Shown piece after piece: positions 51,644 through 61,158 of a DNA stretch of 64,000 nucleotides (positions are counted from its first letter, which is position 1; each line of letters starts with the position of its first letter). The DNA is taken from positions 3,256,710 through 3,320,709 of the forward strand of contig NZ_BOQE01000001.1 in NCBI RefSeq assembly GCF_023705585.1, given 5' to 3'. The stretch comes from Collibacillus ludicampi (lineage in GTDB: Bacteria > Bacillota > Bacilli > Tumebacillales > BOQE01). The notes beneath the pieces are model-generated. The model was not told the origin of the DNA and did not search any database. It saw only the letters and a program-made list of their open reading frames with translations. The position numbers and the translations under genes are program-made.

Positions 51644-52654
51644 GTGTATCAACACCAGGTGGATTCTTCATACTTTGATTTCCAGCAGGCACAACAACTC
51701 AGAGAGTGGTACTACAAGGAAGTTCTCGACCGGTTAGACACCGTTATAGATCGAATTCCCAGTGTCAATCGAACTCGAGAAGAGGTACGTAGCTTTTTAA
51801 AATACGCGAACATGATGTACACTCGCTCACAAGATCTACTTAATAAATTAGATGCACTGATTCCTCAACTATCAAATGAAGAAATGAGAAAACATAAGTT
51901 TGAATATTCAAATATACTCAACTCTGATGTTCCTTCGCAGATTGAAAATGGTCATCTACCTCTCGTCCAACTTGTCAGTAGACATGAAGATGATCATCCG
52001 TTTTCTATTGAAAGAACCTATTATCAATCCATCCCGATTGGTGGACATATCCTTCCACCACTTCCCTATCCTTATGATGCATTGGAACCCTATATTGATG
52101 AAAAAACCATGCGTATACATCATGATAGTCATCATAAATCCTATGTAGAAGGATTAAATAAAGCAGAGAATGAAATGCTGAAAGCTAGGGAAAGCGGCGA
52201 TTTTTCTTTAATTAAGCATTGGGAAAGAGAAGCGGCATTCAATGGAGCTGGACATTATTTGCATACTATATTTTGGAATACTATGAATCCTAGAGGAGGC
52301 GGAGAAGCAACAGGAGAAATCGCTCACGAAATCAATCGCACATTTGGCGGTTTTCAAAAATTTAAGCTACATTTTTCAGCGGCAGCAGAGAAGGTAGAAG
52401 GTTCCGGATGGGCCATGCTTATTTGGTCTCCTCGTTCACATCGAGTTGAAATTTTACAAGTGGAAAAACATCAAAACCTCTCCCAACATGATATTGTTCC
52501 GTTGATGGTTCTTGATGTTTGGGAACATGCCTATTATTTAAAATATCAAAATAACCGACGTTCCTACATTGATGCTTGGTGGAATATCGTGAATTGGGAT
52601 GAAATAAATAGGCGTTTTAAGCAAGCACGAAACCTACGTTGGCAACCGTTCTAA
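51644..52654 (+). CDS. sodF: Superoxide dismutase with long N-terminal extension (SodF-like)
   Basis: 336 residues from GTG 51644 (AGGAGGAG 6 bases upstream). Residues 1-140 are helical and unrelated to the SOD fold; residues about 145-336 are a Mn/Fe superoxide dismutase (LPPLPYPYDALEPYIDEKTM). Metal ligands: His in MRIHHDSHHKSYV, His in GAGHYLHTIFW, Asp and His in DVWEHAYYLKYQ. B. subtilis SodF has a comparable N-terminal extension. It converts superoxide to peroxide and oxygen; the extension may target it to the spore or another surface (inference). Confidence 0.9.
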   Translation: MYQHQVDSSYFDFQQAQQLREWYYKEVLDRLDTVIDRIPSVNRTREEVRSFLKYANMMYTRSQDLLNKLDALIPQLSNEEMRKHKFEYSNILNSDVPSQIENGHLPLVQLVSRHEDDHPFSIERTYYQSIPIGGHILPPLPYPYDALEPYIDEKTMRIHHDSHHKSYVEGLNKAENEMLKARESGDFSLIKHWEREAAFNGAGHYLHTIFWNTMNPRGGGEATGEIAHEINRTFGGFQKFKLHFSAAAEKVEGSGWAMLIWSPRSHRVEILQVEKHQNLSQHDIVPLMVLDVWEHAYYLKYQNNRRSYIDAWWNIVNWDEINRRFKQARNLRWQPF

Positions 52655-53021
52655 AGACGAAGTGAAAGCGTGGTTACTTGCGGCGGCAAAAGAAGATGAG
52701 TGGCTGCAAGAGGTGGAACCGGAAATTACTTTCTTCGGGTTCCATGCGGAAGGTGTTTTGCTTGACGAAGACATGGAAATATTTTATACTTTGAAGAATG
52801 CCCATAAGAAGACTACAGGCGAAGAGCTGCAGTATTTTGTATCGACATGCACAACGGACATTCGCTTCTACAATTTGTATTACGGTATTCCTGCGACCTG
52901 TTATGGCCCTGTTGGTGGCAATATGCACGGTGCGGACGAATGGGTGGATCTTCCGAGTGTCAAATCGGTATCCAAAACCTATGCAGCGTTTATTTTGGAT
53001 TGGTGTGGGGTAAGGAACTGA
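52653..53021 (+). pseudogene. M20-family peptidase/deacetylase, C-terminal fragment
   Basis: Starts without its own start signal right after sodF; IPATCYGPVGGNMHGADEWV then DLPSVKSVSKTYAAFILDWC is the end of the ArgE/DapE-type metallopeptidase catalytic domain. About 120 of about 400 residues remain; most metal ligands are missing. Confidence 0.75.
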
Positions 53022-53459
53022 GAACGAGCGGAGTATTAAACCGTACTTGCACACCAGTGTGAGTCCGGTTTTTTAACAATCATTTCCGGAATTATTGATT
53101 GAATCAGATCCTGCATGATCGGTGGAGAGAAAACTCGTACAAAAAAAAGGAGATTTTATGTTTAAGGAGAAACTTACTCGTAATTATATCTACGGCGGGA
53201 TATGGATTACATCCTATTTTTGCAGTATTTGCATATCATGGGGGCACTGAGGAGTGCTTTATGCGCCATTCAATCGGGTTTTTATTATTTTACGGGTCTG
53301 TAAAATTAGGGAGCTAGACTCTAAATATAAGCGCTTGACTTGGCTTCCGATCCGGCAAAAATGGTGATCGGAGAAATCCTTAATGTAGATGGCAGACGTA
53401 ATAAGTAATATAAGGAAAGAATAAATAAATGCATCCCTCGGTAAACCAAAAGCAAATCC
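53022..53459. other. Intergenic region with short relics
   Basis: A short frame from ATG 53158 (MFKEKLTRNYIYGGIWI) after AAAGGAG stops soon; another tail reads DPAKMVIGEILNVDGRRNK near 53340-53410. Neither is identified. Confidence 0.4.
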
Positions 53460-53497
53460 AAAAGCATTCCTTTTCTTGCTAAAGAGGGAATGCTTTT
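53460..53497 (+). terminator. Rho-independent terminator
   Basis: AAAAGCATTCC / GGAATGCTTTT, perfect 11-bp stem, 33 bases before the next start. Confidence 0.75.
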
Positions 53498-53529
53498 GGG
53501 TTATCCGAATCATATAAGGGGAAATGACA

Positions 53530-54168
53530 ATGTATATACCTAAGGCTTTTGAGGTCAATGAAAAAAGGAAATTAGTAAATTTTATTAAAGATAATAGTTT
53601 TGGGATTTTATTTACTCAAAATGAGAATGGTCCTTTTGCAACACATTTGCCTTTTTTAATTGATGAGAGTAAATACGATAACGGTGTTCTAATGAGTCAT
53701 ATGGCGAAAGCAAACCCTCATTGGAAGGATTTAGGGGATAAAGAAGTCCTTGTTGTTTTTTCTGGTCCTCATGCCTATATTTCTCCGTCATGGTATGGGG
53801 AATTCAATACCGTACCTACTTGGAATTATGTAGCTGTTCATGTGTACGGAGAATTTAAGGTAATTGATGATAAAGAAGAAGCAAAAAAAATTATAGAAGA
53901 TACTGTTAACTTTTATGAATCATCGTTGCCTAACCCTTGGTTAGTAAATTTTGAAGATAAGTTTATAAATGAATTGATGAATGGTTTGGTTACTTTTGAG
54001 ATAAAAATTAATAAGGTTGAGGGGAAATGGAAGTTAAGTCAAAATCATTCAATACAGAGACAACAAAACTTGGTTAATGGTTTACTATCCAGTAATAAAT
54101 ACAATTCCTTAGAAATAGCAAAATTAATAGAAGAAAATATTAGATTGGATGCACATTCGAAAGAATGA
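53530..54168 (+). CDS. PaiB-like FMN-binding protein
   Basis: 212 residues; ATG 53530 is 8 bases after AAGGGG, while ATG 53524 is too close. PaiB/FMN-binding split-barrel features: MYIPKAFEVNEKRKLVNFIK, GPFATHLPFLID, MAKANPHWKDL, FSGPHAYISPSWYGEFNTVP and TWNYVAVHVYG. In Bacillus PaiB, with PaiA, negatively influences sporulation and protease genes; homologues are also haem- or FMN-binding. No paiA is beside it, but a GNAT fragment is just downstream. Confidence 0.88.
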   Translation: MYIPKAFEVNEKRKLVNFIKDNSFGILFTQNENGPFATHLPFLIDESKYDNGVLMSHMAKANPHWKDLGDKEVLVVFSGPHAYISPSWYGEFNTVPTWNYVAVHVYGEFKVIDDKEEAKKIIEDTVNFYESSLPNPWLVNFEDKFINELMNGLVTFEIKINKVEGKWKLSQNHSIQRQQNLVNGLLSSNKYNSLEIAKLIEENIRLDAHSKE

Positions 54169-54271
54169 TAGAAAAAACCCCCTATTCACAACAAAAACTG
54201 TATGAGTAGAAGCGGCATATGCTGTATCATTTAATTTGTATTTAGTCAAGAAGTCGGGGGGTTCTCACTGT

Positions 54272-54541
54272 TTACTCCGATTCTGAAAATCGGATTGGGC
54301 CTTCAAGTCTCGTCGGATAGTCAAGGATATGTTTTCCCCCCATATGTTCGTAGAAACCTACTGCATGACGTTCGGCTGCCCACTCCATGTACTTCGCGTC
54401 CAAATGAGAGGCACGCTGGAGTGCATGGGTGAAGAGGGCACGACCAACACCCCTAGCCTGTAAGATCTGAATTTGTATTCGTTTACCTCCACTGCGAGGA
54501 TGTTTTCTCCGGAGAGAAGATGTTAATAATAGAGTACGCAC
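54272..54541 (-). pseudogene. GNAT acetyltransferase fragment
   Basis: Minus strand: ARGVGRALFTHALQRASHLD (acetyl-CoA loop normally Q/R-x-x-G-x-G/A) then AVGFYEHMGGKHI. N-terminal half is frameshifted (VEVNEYKF appears in another frame) and no start is convincing. Confidence 0.6.
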
Positions 54542-54712
54542 AAGATAAACTTTTCAGCATCTCAGCTTTTTACGATTCAATATGAAATTTGCAGATGTGA
54601 AACAAAAATGTCAAACGACTGTCAAAATCATTCCGAGCAATATAGATAGGAATTTTTCTCCTTTATTAGTATGATAGATACTGAGATCATGCAAACGGAG
54701 AGGGGATCTTTC

Positions 54713-55999
54713 TTGAAAGCAGCTTACCAAGCTAAACGTAAGCACATATCACAAATCTTGGATGCAATTCCTGACGGGGCGGATCTGATTATCCCCTTGG
54801 CCAATGGGGAACCGGATTCATTGCTTCAAGCGATCGATGAACAAGGGACCCGATGGAAAAACGTGCGAATCCATCAAATGCATGATTTGAAAGACCGTGC
54901 CTATATACAAGGCGAATACAAAGGCCATATCCAATACATCAGTTACTTTCTGAGTCACGCTTCACGGAAGTCATTTTTAAACGGAACATGCGACTTGATA
55001 CCCAACCATTTTCATCAGATGCCTCAAATTCTGCGACAAACGGCCCGAAATCCCATTGTTCTTGCCCAGAGCTCACCAATGGATGAAGAAGGTTACTTTT
55101 CTCTTGGTACCAATGCGGACTATGTAGCGACTTTCATCGGAGAAGCGCCCATCTATCTGGAAGTTAATCAGCAGATGCCTAGATCATTCGGACAAAATCA
55201 AGTGCACATCAGTCAAATCGAAGGATTTATTGAAGTAGATCGTCCGTTGCATGAGGTTCATTCCACGACTATCACCGATGTGGAGCGTAGAATCGGAGAG
55301 TTCGTGGCCGAACGAATTTGTGACGGAGATACGATACAGGCGGGGATCGGCGGCATTCCGGATGCAGTCATTGAGTCATTAACGCAGCATCGGGATTTAG
55401 GGGTGCATACCGAACTTTTGACGGATGGCATGGTTCATTTATTTGAAAAAGGCGTCTTTACGGGGAGTCAAAAACGAACCCATCCTGGAAAGATGGTCGC
55501 GACGTTCGCGTTGGGTTCAAAGCATTTGTATGAATTTATGCATGAAAACGATGTGATTTGCTTGTTACCGGTCGATCAGACCAATGATCCACGCTACATT
55601 GCCTTCGAAGATAATATGGTATCGATTAACGCCACAACGGAAGTGGATCTGTTCGGTCAATGTGCTTCAGAAACCATTGCAGGCCGATACTACAGTTCTT
55701 CCGGTGGGCAAGTAGACTTCGTCACGGGGACTCGATTTGCGAAAAACGGAAGGAGCTTTTTGTGCTTACGTTCTACGGTTAAGCAGGAGTCGATTACCTG
55801 CATCAAAGTATTGTTGACGACAGGCTCCATCGTGACGACATCCAAAAACGATGTGGACCACATCGTTACAGAGTATGGAGTCGCCGAACTCCGTGGTAAA
55901 AGTCTTTCGGAACGGGCCAAAGCGTTAATCCGGATTGCGCATCCAAAGTTTCGGGATGAATTAACTTATGAAGCGAAGAAAAGTGGAATCCTGATCTGA
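54713..55999 (+). CDS. Acetyl-CoA hydrolase/CoA-transferase family protein (Cat2/4-hydroxybutyrate type)
   Basis: 428 residues from TTG 54713 (GAGAGGGGATC upstream); ATG 54671 lacks a ribosome site. Family blocks: ADLIIPLANGEPDSL, LAQSSPMDEEGYFSLGTNAD, IQAGIGGIPDAVIESL, and catalytic Glu region NATTEVDLFGQCASE, then HIVTEYGVAELRGKSLSERA. It moves CoA between acetyl-CoA and short organic acids, cytosolic. Substrate unclear. Promoter sequence upstream is AT-rich but not assigned. Confidence 0.88.
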   Translation: MKAAYQAKRKHISQILDAIPDGADLIIPLANGEPDSLLQAIDEQGTRWKNVRIHQMHDLKDRAYIQGEYKGHIQYISYFLSHASRKSFLNGTCDLIPNHFHQMPQILRQTARNPIVLAQSSPMDEEGYFSLGTNADYVATFIGEAPIYLEVNQQMPRSFGQNQVHISQIEGFIEVDRPLHEVHSTTITDVERRIGEFVAERICDGDTIQAGIGGIPDAVIESLTQHRDLGVHTELLTDGMVHLFEKGVFTGSQKRTHPGKMVATFALGSKHLYEFMHENDVICLLPVDQTNDPRYIAFEDNMVSINATTEVDLFGQCASETIAGRYYSSSGGQVDFVTGTRFAKNGRSFLCLRSTVKQESITCIKVLLTTGSIVTTSKNDVDHIVTEYGVAELRGKSLSERAKALIRIAHPKFRDELTYEAKKSGILI

Positions 56000-56042
56000 T
56001 TCGTATACATAAGAGAAAATACAGATTATTATAGAGTTATTG

Positions 56043-56058
56043 GTTTAAACAATTAAAC
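56043..56058 (+). promoter_or_regulatory. Putative ArsR operator 1
   Basis: GTTTAA-ACAA-TTAAAC inverted repeat, continuing GAATAAAC, upstream of the arsR-like gene. Confidence 0.65.
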
Positions 56059-56196
56059 GAATAAACAGGTCCTCCTTGTTGGTTATAGACAGGGAGGAGT
56101 TCCTTTGCTCAACGGGAGATCCGAGGCATTCATGTTTACGAGTCGGATCAAATTGCCGCTCTAAGTTTGACGGGAAACGATGAATGGAGTGTGGAT

Positions 56197-56517
56197 ATGA
56201 AACGATTAACTCCCTCAACTGAGGAAGCCTTAGAACTTTTTCGTCAATGTACTCCGCTTTTTCAAGCATTAGGTGACCGCATTCGTCAAAGCATTATCCT
56301 TCTCCTTGCGGAACATGAGTCTTTAAATGTTAATCAGATCGCTGAGCAGATTCCCTTGTCAAGACCGGCGATTTCCCATCATCTCAAGATTTTGCGGGAA
56401 ACAGGGTTGGTCTTAGTGAACCGAAAGGGAACGGAAAATTTCTACTCCCTTGAAGTCGAGGAATCAATAAAGTTGTTAAAAAAACTTATCCAAGCGGTTG
56501 AAGAAACTTGCTTTTAA
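56197..56517 (+). CDS. ArsR/SmtB-family repressor
   Basis: 106 residues from ATG 56197 (GGAGTG upstream). Winged HTH: LFQALGDRIRQSIILLLAEH, LNVNQIAEQIPLSRPAISHH, LKILRETGLVLVNRKGTENF. No ELCVC-type metal site; a C-terminal Cys is near the end only, so this is probably not a classical metal sensor. Two identical-pattern inverted repeats flank its gene and precede the SDR gene, suggesting it represses both. Confidence 0.9.
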   Translation: MKRLTPSTEEALELFRQCTPLFQALGDRIRQSIILLLAEHESLNVNQIAEQIPLSRPAISHHLKILRETGLVLVNRKGTENFYSLEVEESIKLLKKLIQAVEETCF

Positions 56518-56540
56518 GATTGGTATTTTAGTCTATATAT

Positions 56541-56556
56541 GTTTAATAGTTTAAAC
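56541..56556 (+). promoter_or_regulatory. Putative ArsR operator 2
   Basis: GTTTAA-TAGT-TTAAAC, continuing GAATAGAC; same arms and 3' extension as the 56043 site, 64 bases before the SDR start. Confidence 0.65.
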
Positions 56557-56619
56557 GAATAGACGTTTCTTTCACGCAAAAATGAAAGGACGATTGAGAG
56601 AAATTGGAGGAATCATCGA

Positions 56620-57435
56620 ATGAAAGAAACAGTGCTGATTACAGGGGCTTCATACGGAATCGGAAAGGAATTGGCCGAACTTTATGCAAAAGATGGATAT
56701 CATCTGGTCCTGATTGCACGCAGTAAAGATAAACTGCAAAAACTCGCGGAGGATTTTTCCGCTAAATACAAGATTGAAGTGAAGGTCATCTTGAAAGATT
56801 TGGAGGATCCATCCAAAGCGTACGAAATCTATGAAGAAGTAAGAAAAGAAGGGATCCAAGTCGATTATTTGGTGAATAATGCTGGCTTTGGATTATATGG
56901 CGAGTTTATAAAAACGGAACTCCATGACGAGCTAAATATGATCGACCTGAATATAAAAACGCTGACAGCGTTGACCAAACTATTTTTGCCTGAGATGATT
57001 CGCAATCGGCGTGGAGGCATTCTTAACGTGGCTTCGACAGCGGCATTTCAACCGGGACCTCTCATGGCCGTCTATTACGCGACAAAAGCCTATGTCTTGT
57101 CATTCACAGAAGCTTTGGCCAATGAACTGAAAGGTACCGGGGTCAAGGTAACGGCTTTATGTCCAGGACCGACTGAAACCGGGTTCAGCGAAAGGGCCCA
57201 TTTGGAACAATCGAAGTTGTTTCAAACTGGCGTAATGTGTGCAAGAGACGTGGCACGAATTGGCTACAAAGGATTTCTTCAAGGAAAAACACTCGTCATT
57301 CCCGGATTCAAAAACCGTCTCCTGTCATTTTGCGTAAGATTCCTGCCACGCAAAGCAGTGACACAGATCGTCCGTCACATACAAGAATGGAAACCTGCAA
57401 ATTCCATTCATTCGTCGAATACAGTGTCAAAATAA
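56620..57435 (+). CDS. Short-chain dehydrogenase/reductase
   Basis: 271 residues after GAGAGAAATTGGAGG. Rossmann glycine motif TGASYGIG, NNAGFG at residue about 87, catalytic Ser in VASTAAFQPG and YxxxK in YYATKAYVLSF, then PGPTETGF. Classical NAD(P)H oxidoreductase of the DltE/YqjQ-like group, cytosolic. Likely under the ArsR repressor through the operator at 56541. Substrate unknown. Confidence 0.92.
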   Translation: MKETVLITGASYGIGKELAELYAKDGYHLVLIARSKDKLQKLAEDFSAKYKIEVKVILKDLEDPSKAYEIYEEVRKEGIQVDYLVNNAGFGLYGEFIKTELHDELNMIDLNIKTLTALTKLFLPEMIRNRRGGILNVASTAAFQPGPLMAVYYATKAYVLSFTEALANELKGTGVKVTALCPGPTETGFSERAHLEQSKLFQTGVMCARDVARIGYKGFLQGKTLVIPGFKNRLLSFCVRFLPRKAVTQIVRHIQEWKPANSIHSSNTVSK

Positions 57436-57508
57436 ACTCTCGAACTTTCATAAAAGAGAGTTTGGAATAATGGTGGCTTTAGGAAGAGACTTTCAGATTA
57501 TACTAGTG

Positions 57509-57566
57509 AACCCTTCCTTTCTACCCGTGGGGGACGCCTGCCACGGGTAGAAAGGAAGGGTTTTTT
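57509..57566 (+). terminator. Very long perfect terminator
   Basis: 22-bp uninterrupted stem (AACCCTTCCTTTCTACCCGT-GG and its complement) around loop GGGACGCCTG, then TTTTTT. Confidence 0.9.
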
Positions 57567-57641
57567 CTGATCATAAATTTTTACGCCCGTGAGTATTAGT
57601 TGGTAAGCAAATCAGATCTCATCTGCGGGGGAGGGCAGATC

Positions 57642-59381
57642 ATGTGGACGCAAAATTTTGATCCGCTGCATCACATCGGCATCTCCGCGCTCGTGGCCGC
57701 GATTCCCATTTATTTTCTTTTCTATGCGTTGGCCGTGCGACGTATGAAGGGGCATGTGGCTGGTGTCCTGACAGCCATTCTGGCGATCCTCGTGGCTGTT
57801 GTCGAATATCGGATGCCGGTGTCCCTGGCGCTTGGCAGCACTGTTTATGGGGCATTATACGGTTTATTTCCTATCGGATGGATCGTGGTAACCGCCGTTT
57901 TCCTGTACAACGTGACGGTGAAAACCGGTCAATTTGCTGTGATCAAAGAGTCGATCGCCCGGATCACAGACGACCGGAGATTACAGGCCGTTCTCATTGG
58001 TTTTTCGTTCGGAGCGTTTCTGGAAGGGGCGGCCGGGTTTGGAGCGCCCGTCGCCATCGCGGCGGGAATGCTGACGGGGGTGGGTTTCCATCCGCTTTAC
58101 GCGGCGAGCCTTTGCCTGATCGCCAACACGGCGCCTGTCGCATTCGGGGCGATTGGTATCCCAATCATCACCGCGGGGGCGGTAACGGGACTGGACGCTA
58201 ACGGGATCAGTGCCATGGTTGGTCGCCAGCTTCCCTTGCTCAGTCTGCTTGTCCCGTTCTGGCTGGTCAAGATCATGTGCGGCTGGAAAGGGGTCAAAGA
58301 AGTGTGGCCCGCACTTCTGGTCAGTGGCGGATCCTTCGCGCTGACCCAATGGTTCACCTCCAATTTCATGGGTCCGATGCTTCCTGATATCCTCTCTTCC
58401 GTCATTTCCATGATCGCCACAGGGCTGGTATTGAAAGTCTGGAAACCGAAACATGTGTGGCGTTTTCCCAATGATGAGGTGGAACCAACAACCGTCCGCA
58501 GGCAGATCACGGCGGGCGACGTGCTGAAAGCTTGGTCTCCGTTTTTGATTCTGACCCTCTTCGTGGGAGACTGGGGCATTCAAGCGGTCAAGAATCTGCT
58601 CGAGAGAGTGACCGTCAAATTTCATTTTCCGCTCGTGGATGGGGCGATCCTCGCGCCGAACGGGAAAGCGATCAGTGTGATCTATACGTTCAACTGGCTG
58701 TCCGCCGCCGGTACGGCCATTCTTCTCTCCGCGCTGCTGTCGATGATGATCCTGAGAGTATCCCTTATGGATGGGGCGCGCATCTTCGCAGACACGATTC
58801 GCCAACTGGCAAAACCCTTGATGACGATCATGGCAGTGCTTGGATTTGCTTTTCTCGCCAATTATTCGGGGATGAGCACGACCATGGGGAAAGCCCTGAC
58901 TGTCACAGGTTCCGCGTTCACCTTTCTTTCCCCGTTTCTCGGTTGGCTGGGGGGCTTTATCACGGGGAGCGACACGTCGGCCAACGCCCTGTTTGCGCAG
59001 CTGCAGGCCGTGACAGCTGCCAACCTCCACCTTCCGCAAGTGCTGATGGTGGCGGCCAACTCTTCGGGCGGGGTGACCGGGAAGATGATCTCGCCGCAGT
59101 CGATCGCCGTGGCCGCCGCCGCTGTCGGTCTGATCGGCAAGGAAGGCGAGTTGTTTCGCTTCACCGTCAAACACAGCCTGTTTTTCGCCGCCATCATCGG
59201 GGGCATCACCACGCTCGAGGCGTACGTCTTCCCGTCACTGATTCCGGAGACGAAGAAAGCGGTTTCAACAGTTGGCGGCGCGGCATCGACTGGAACGGGG
59301 ATCTGGATCCTGCTTCTGTCACTGCTATTGGTCGTACTCTCGGCTGTATGGGCGAATCGAAGGAAAAAGGCGCAGGGATAA
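57642..59381 (+). CDS. lldP: L-lactate permease (LctP family)
   Basis: 579 residues from ATG 57642 (GGGGGAGGG upstream). About 12-14 membrane segments; family blocks FGAFLEGAAGFGAPVAIAAG, ANTAPVAFGAIGIPI, FLGWLGGFITGSDTSANALF and NSSGGVTGKMISPQSIAVAA. It imports lactate or glycolate with protons. Followed by glcEFD on the same strand, which supplies the oxidising enzyme; a terminator and a promoter separate the units. Confidence 0.95.
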   Translation: MWTQNFDPLHHIGISALVAAIPIYFLFYALAVRRMKGHVAGVLTAILAILVAVVEYRMPVSLALGSTVYGALYGLFPIGWIVVTAVFLYNVTVKTGQFAVIKESIARITDDRRLQAVLIGFSFGAFLEGAAGFGAPVAIAAGMLTGVGFHPLYAASLCLIANTAPVAFGAIGIPIITAGAVTGLDANGISAMVGRQLPLLSLLVPFWLVKIMCGWKGVKEVWPALLVSGGSFALTQWFTSNFMGPMLPDILSSVISMIATGLVLKVWKPKHVWRFPNDEVEPTTVRRQITAGDVLKAWSPFLILTLFVGDWGIQAVKNLLERVTVKFHFPLVDGAILAPNGKAISVIYTFNWLSAAGTAILLSALLSMMILRVSLMDGARIFADTIRQLAKPLMTIMAVLGFAFLANYSGMSTTMGKALTVTGSAFTFLSPFLGWLGGFITGSDTSANALFAQLQAVTAANLHLPQVLMVAANSSGGVTGKMISPQSIAVAAAAVGLIGKEGELFRFTVKHSLFFAAIIGGITTLEAYVFPSLIPETKKAVSTVGGAASTGTGIWILLLSLLLVVLSAVWANRRKKAQG

Positions 59382-59410
59382 TCGGTTGAATGTCATTCTT
59401 TCATAAAAGT

Positions 59411-59478
59411 ACCTCTTCCTTCCGCTACAGGATCAATGATCCTCCAGGATATCCTGTAAGGAACGGAGGAGGTTTTTC
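59411..59478 (+). terminator. Terminator after the permease gene
   Basis: CCTCTTCCTTCCGCTACAGG pairs with CCTGTAAGGAACGGAGGAGG (imperfect), then TTTTTC. Confidence 0.8.
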
Positions 59479-59549
59479 TCATTCATTCTCGTGGAGAACT
59501 TTGACAACAGGCGGGGATGAATTTTTTTAAAAATCATACTACTATACAA

Positions 59550-59711
59550 GTATATTCGTATGAAAATCATTGGTTGGATTGCCGGATCGGACTCACAGGT
59601 CGCGCCGGCAAGGAACGAGTGGCGATCACGTTTGTCACCCCACGCGAAATCGACCACTTGCGCAGAGTCTTTCAGGCGTATTTAGCCAAGAAGAAAAAAA
59701 TGAGCGTGTAA
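59550..59711 (+). pseudogene. DEAD-box RNA helicase C-terminal relic
   Basis: HWLDCRIGLTGRAGKERVAI then TFVTPREIDHLRRVF: helicase motif VI (normally HRIGRTGRAG) with the first Arg of the arginine finger changed to Leu. The rest of the gene is absent. Confidence 0.65.
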
Positions 59712-59760
59712 ATCATTTCATCTTTACGCCTGTTTTTGCGCAAACCAGGCTTTTTTCGAT

Positions 59761-59790
59761 TTGACAAAAGAGGGTGAAATTGTTTCAATT
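59761..59790 (+). promoter_or_regulatory. Promoter/operator of the glc operon (predicted)
   Basis: TTGACA at 59761 is a consensus -35. The inverted repeat TGAAA-TTG-TTTCA (59776-59788) falls at the -10 side, suggesting a repressor site; the -10 itself is AT-rich but not clear. Confidence 0.5.
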
Positions 59791-59858
59791 TAATTATTTA
59801 TTAGAATAATAGGTGAATCGACAGCAGAAGTTTAGAGATCTTGGCAGGGGGCTCAGGT

Positions 59859-61157
59859 ATGTTACGGAGCGATTGGAAGGAAATCCTGTCCGAACAGCAG
59901 ATGCAGGAGGAGGTGACTCACCCCTTCGGGAACGAGGGGCGCTGTACCGTATATCCGGAATCGGAAGAGGAAATCGCCGAGATATTGAGGTATGCCAACG
60001 AAAAAGGGCTCTGCGTGATCCCGGTCGGTGGGGGACGAAAAAGGCATGGGGGTGTACGAGATAAGGTGGATCTGCAGCTCTCTCTTTCCGCCATGAAAGG
60101 AATCGTGGAGCATTCTGCGGGGGATATGGTGGTCACGCTGCGGGCAGGGACGAAAGTCAGGGAGGCATCCGAATTCCTCTCCCACTTTGGACAAATGATT
60201 CCCCTCGATCCACCCCATCCGCATCGGTCGACGGTCGGCGGTGTGATTGCTGCCAATGAAAGCGGTCCCAAACGCTTGCGTTACGGCTCTGCAAGGGACC
60301 ATGTTCTCGGGATGCGCGTCGTCCTTCCGAACGGACAGATCATCCGTACCGGCGGAAAAGTGGTCAAGAATGTGGCGGGGTACGACATGAACAAGTTGTT
60401 GATCGGTTCCATGGGCACGCTGGGTATCATCACGGAAATGACGCTGAAGTTACGCCCGCTCCCCAAATATGAGAGCCTGATTCTTCTTTCCTTTTCCAGA
60501 AATGACATACAGGTCTTGCAGGACTACGTACGTACGTTGCTCGACTCGCCGCTCGAACCGGTTTCCTTGGAATTGCTCAGCCCGGCCCTGAGTCAAAAAC
60601 TGACGGGAATGGACGGGTATACGCTCGTCGTCGCTTTTGAAGATGTGGAACCTGCAGTGCGCGACCAGGAGGCGTGGGTCCTGTCCCATCGTCCTGCGGG
60701 GACCGAACGGCAGATTTTGCGGCAGGAAGAGGCGGCCGTTTGGTGGGGGGAATTTGTCTCCATTCCCCCGCAAACGGCGATAAACGACCCGCAAGGGGCG
60801 GATGTGGCCCTGAAAATCGGTAGTCTGAATAGGGATGTGCCCGCAATCCTATCATTTTGCGATCAGCATCACGGTCGCGCGCTCGCCGTCGAAGCGCACG
60901 GCGGGGGTGGGCACGGGATCACTCGCGTTTTCCTCAAGGGGGATGAAGGAGATATCGCCATGTTCGTTCAGGAGATGCGTGCGTTTCTGAAGCAGCGGGG
61001 AGGTTATGCTGTCGTTCAGCATGCACCTCTTTCGTTCCGACGGCGTGTTGACGTCTGGGGAGAGAAGCCAGCCTCTTTTCCCTTAATGGAAGGGATCAAG
61101 CGAGCCTTCGACCCCCATCAGATTCTGAATCCGAACCGTTTTGTAGGAGGTTTGTGA
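59859..61157 (+). CDS. glcE: Glycolate oxidase FAD-binding subunit GlcE
   Basis: 432 residues from ATG 59859 (CAGGGGG upstream). FAD-binding PCMH domain: CVIPVGGGRKRHGG, DPPHPHRSTVGGVIAANESG, PKRLRYGSARDHVLGMRVVL, GGKVVKNVAGYDMNKLLIGS. The ESGPKRLRYGSARD block distinguishes GlcE from GlcD. With GlcD and GlcF it oxidises glycolate or D-lactate at the membrane. It is first in the operon here, an unusual order, and 1 base separates it from glcF. Confidence 0.92.
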   Translation: MLRSDWKEILSEQQMQEEVTHPFGNEGRCTVYPESEEEIAEILRYANEKGLCVIPVGGGRKRHGGVRDKVDLQLSLSAMKGIVEHSAGDMVVTLRAGTKVREASEFLSHFGQMIPLDPPHPHRSTVGGVIAANESGPKRLRYGSARDHVLGMRVVLPNGQIIRTGGKVVKNVAGYDMNKLLIGSMGTLGIITEMTLKLRPLPKYESLILLSFSRNDIQVLQDYVRTLLDSPLEPVSLELLSPALSQKLTGMDGYTLVVAFEDVEPAVRDQEAWVLSHRPAGTERQILRQEEAAVWWGEFVSIPPQTAINDPQGADVALKIGSLNRDVPAILSFCDQHHGRALAVEAHGGGGHGITRVFLKGDEGDIAMFVQEMRAFLKQRGGYAVVQHAPLSFRRRVDVWGEKPASFPLMEGIKRAFDPHQILNPNRFVGGL

Positions 61158-61158
61158 G

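Noticed and set aside
57981..59389. Long frames on both strands overlapping the permease (397 codons minus, 285 codons plus)
   Set aside because: High-GC shadow frames of lldP; no ribosome sites and no protein-like pattern, while the permease frame is unambiguous.
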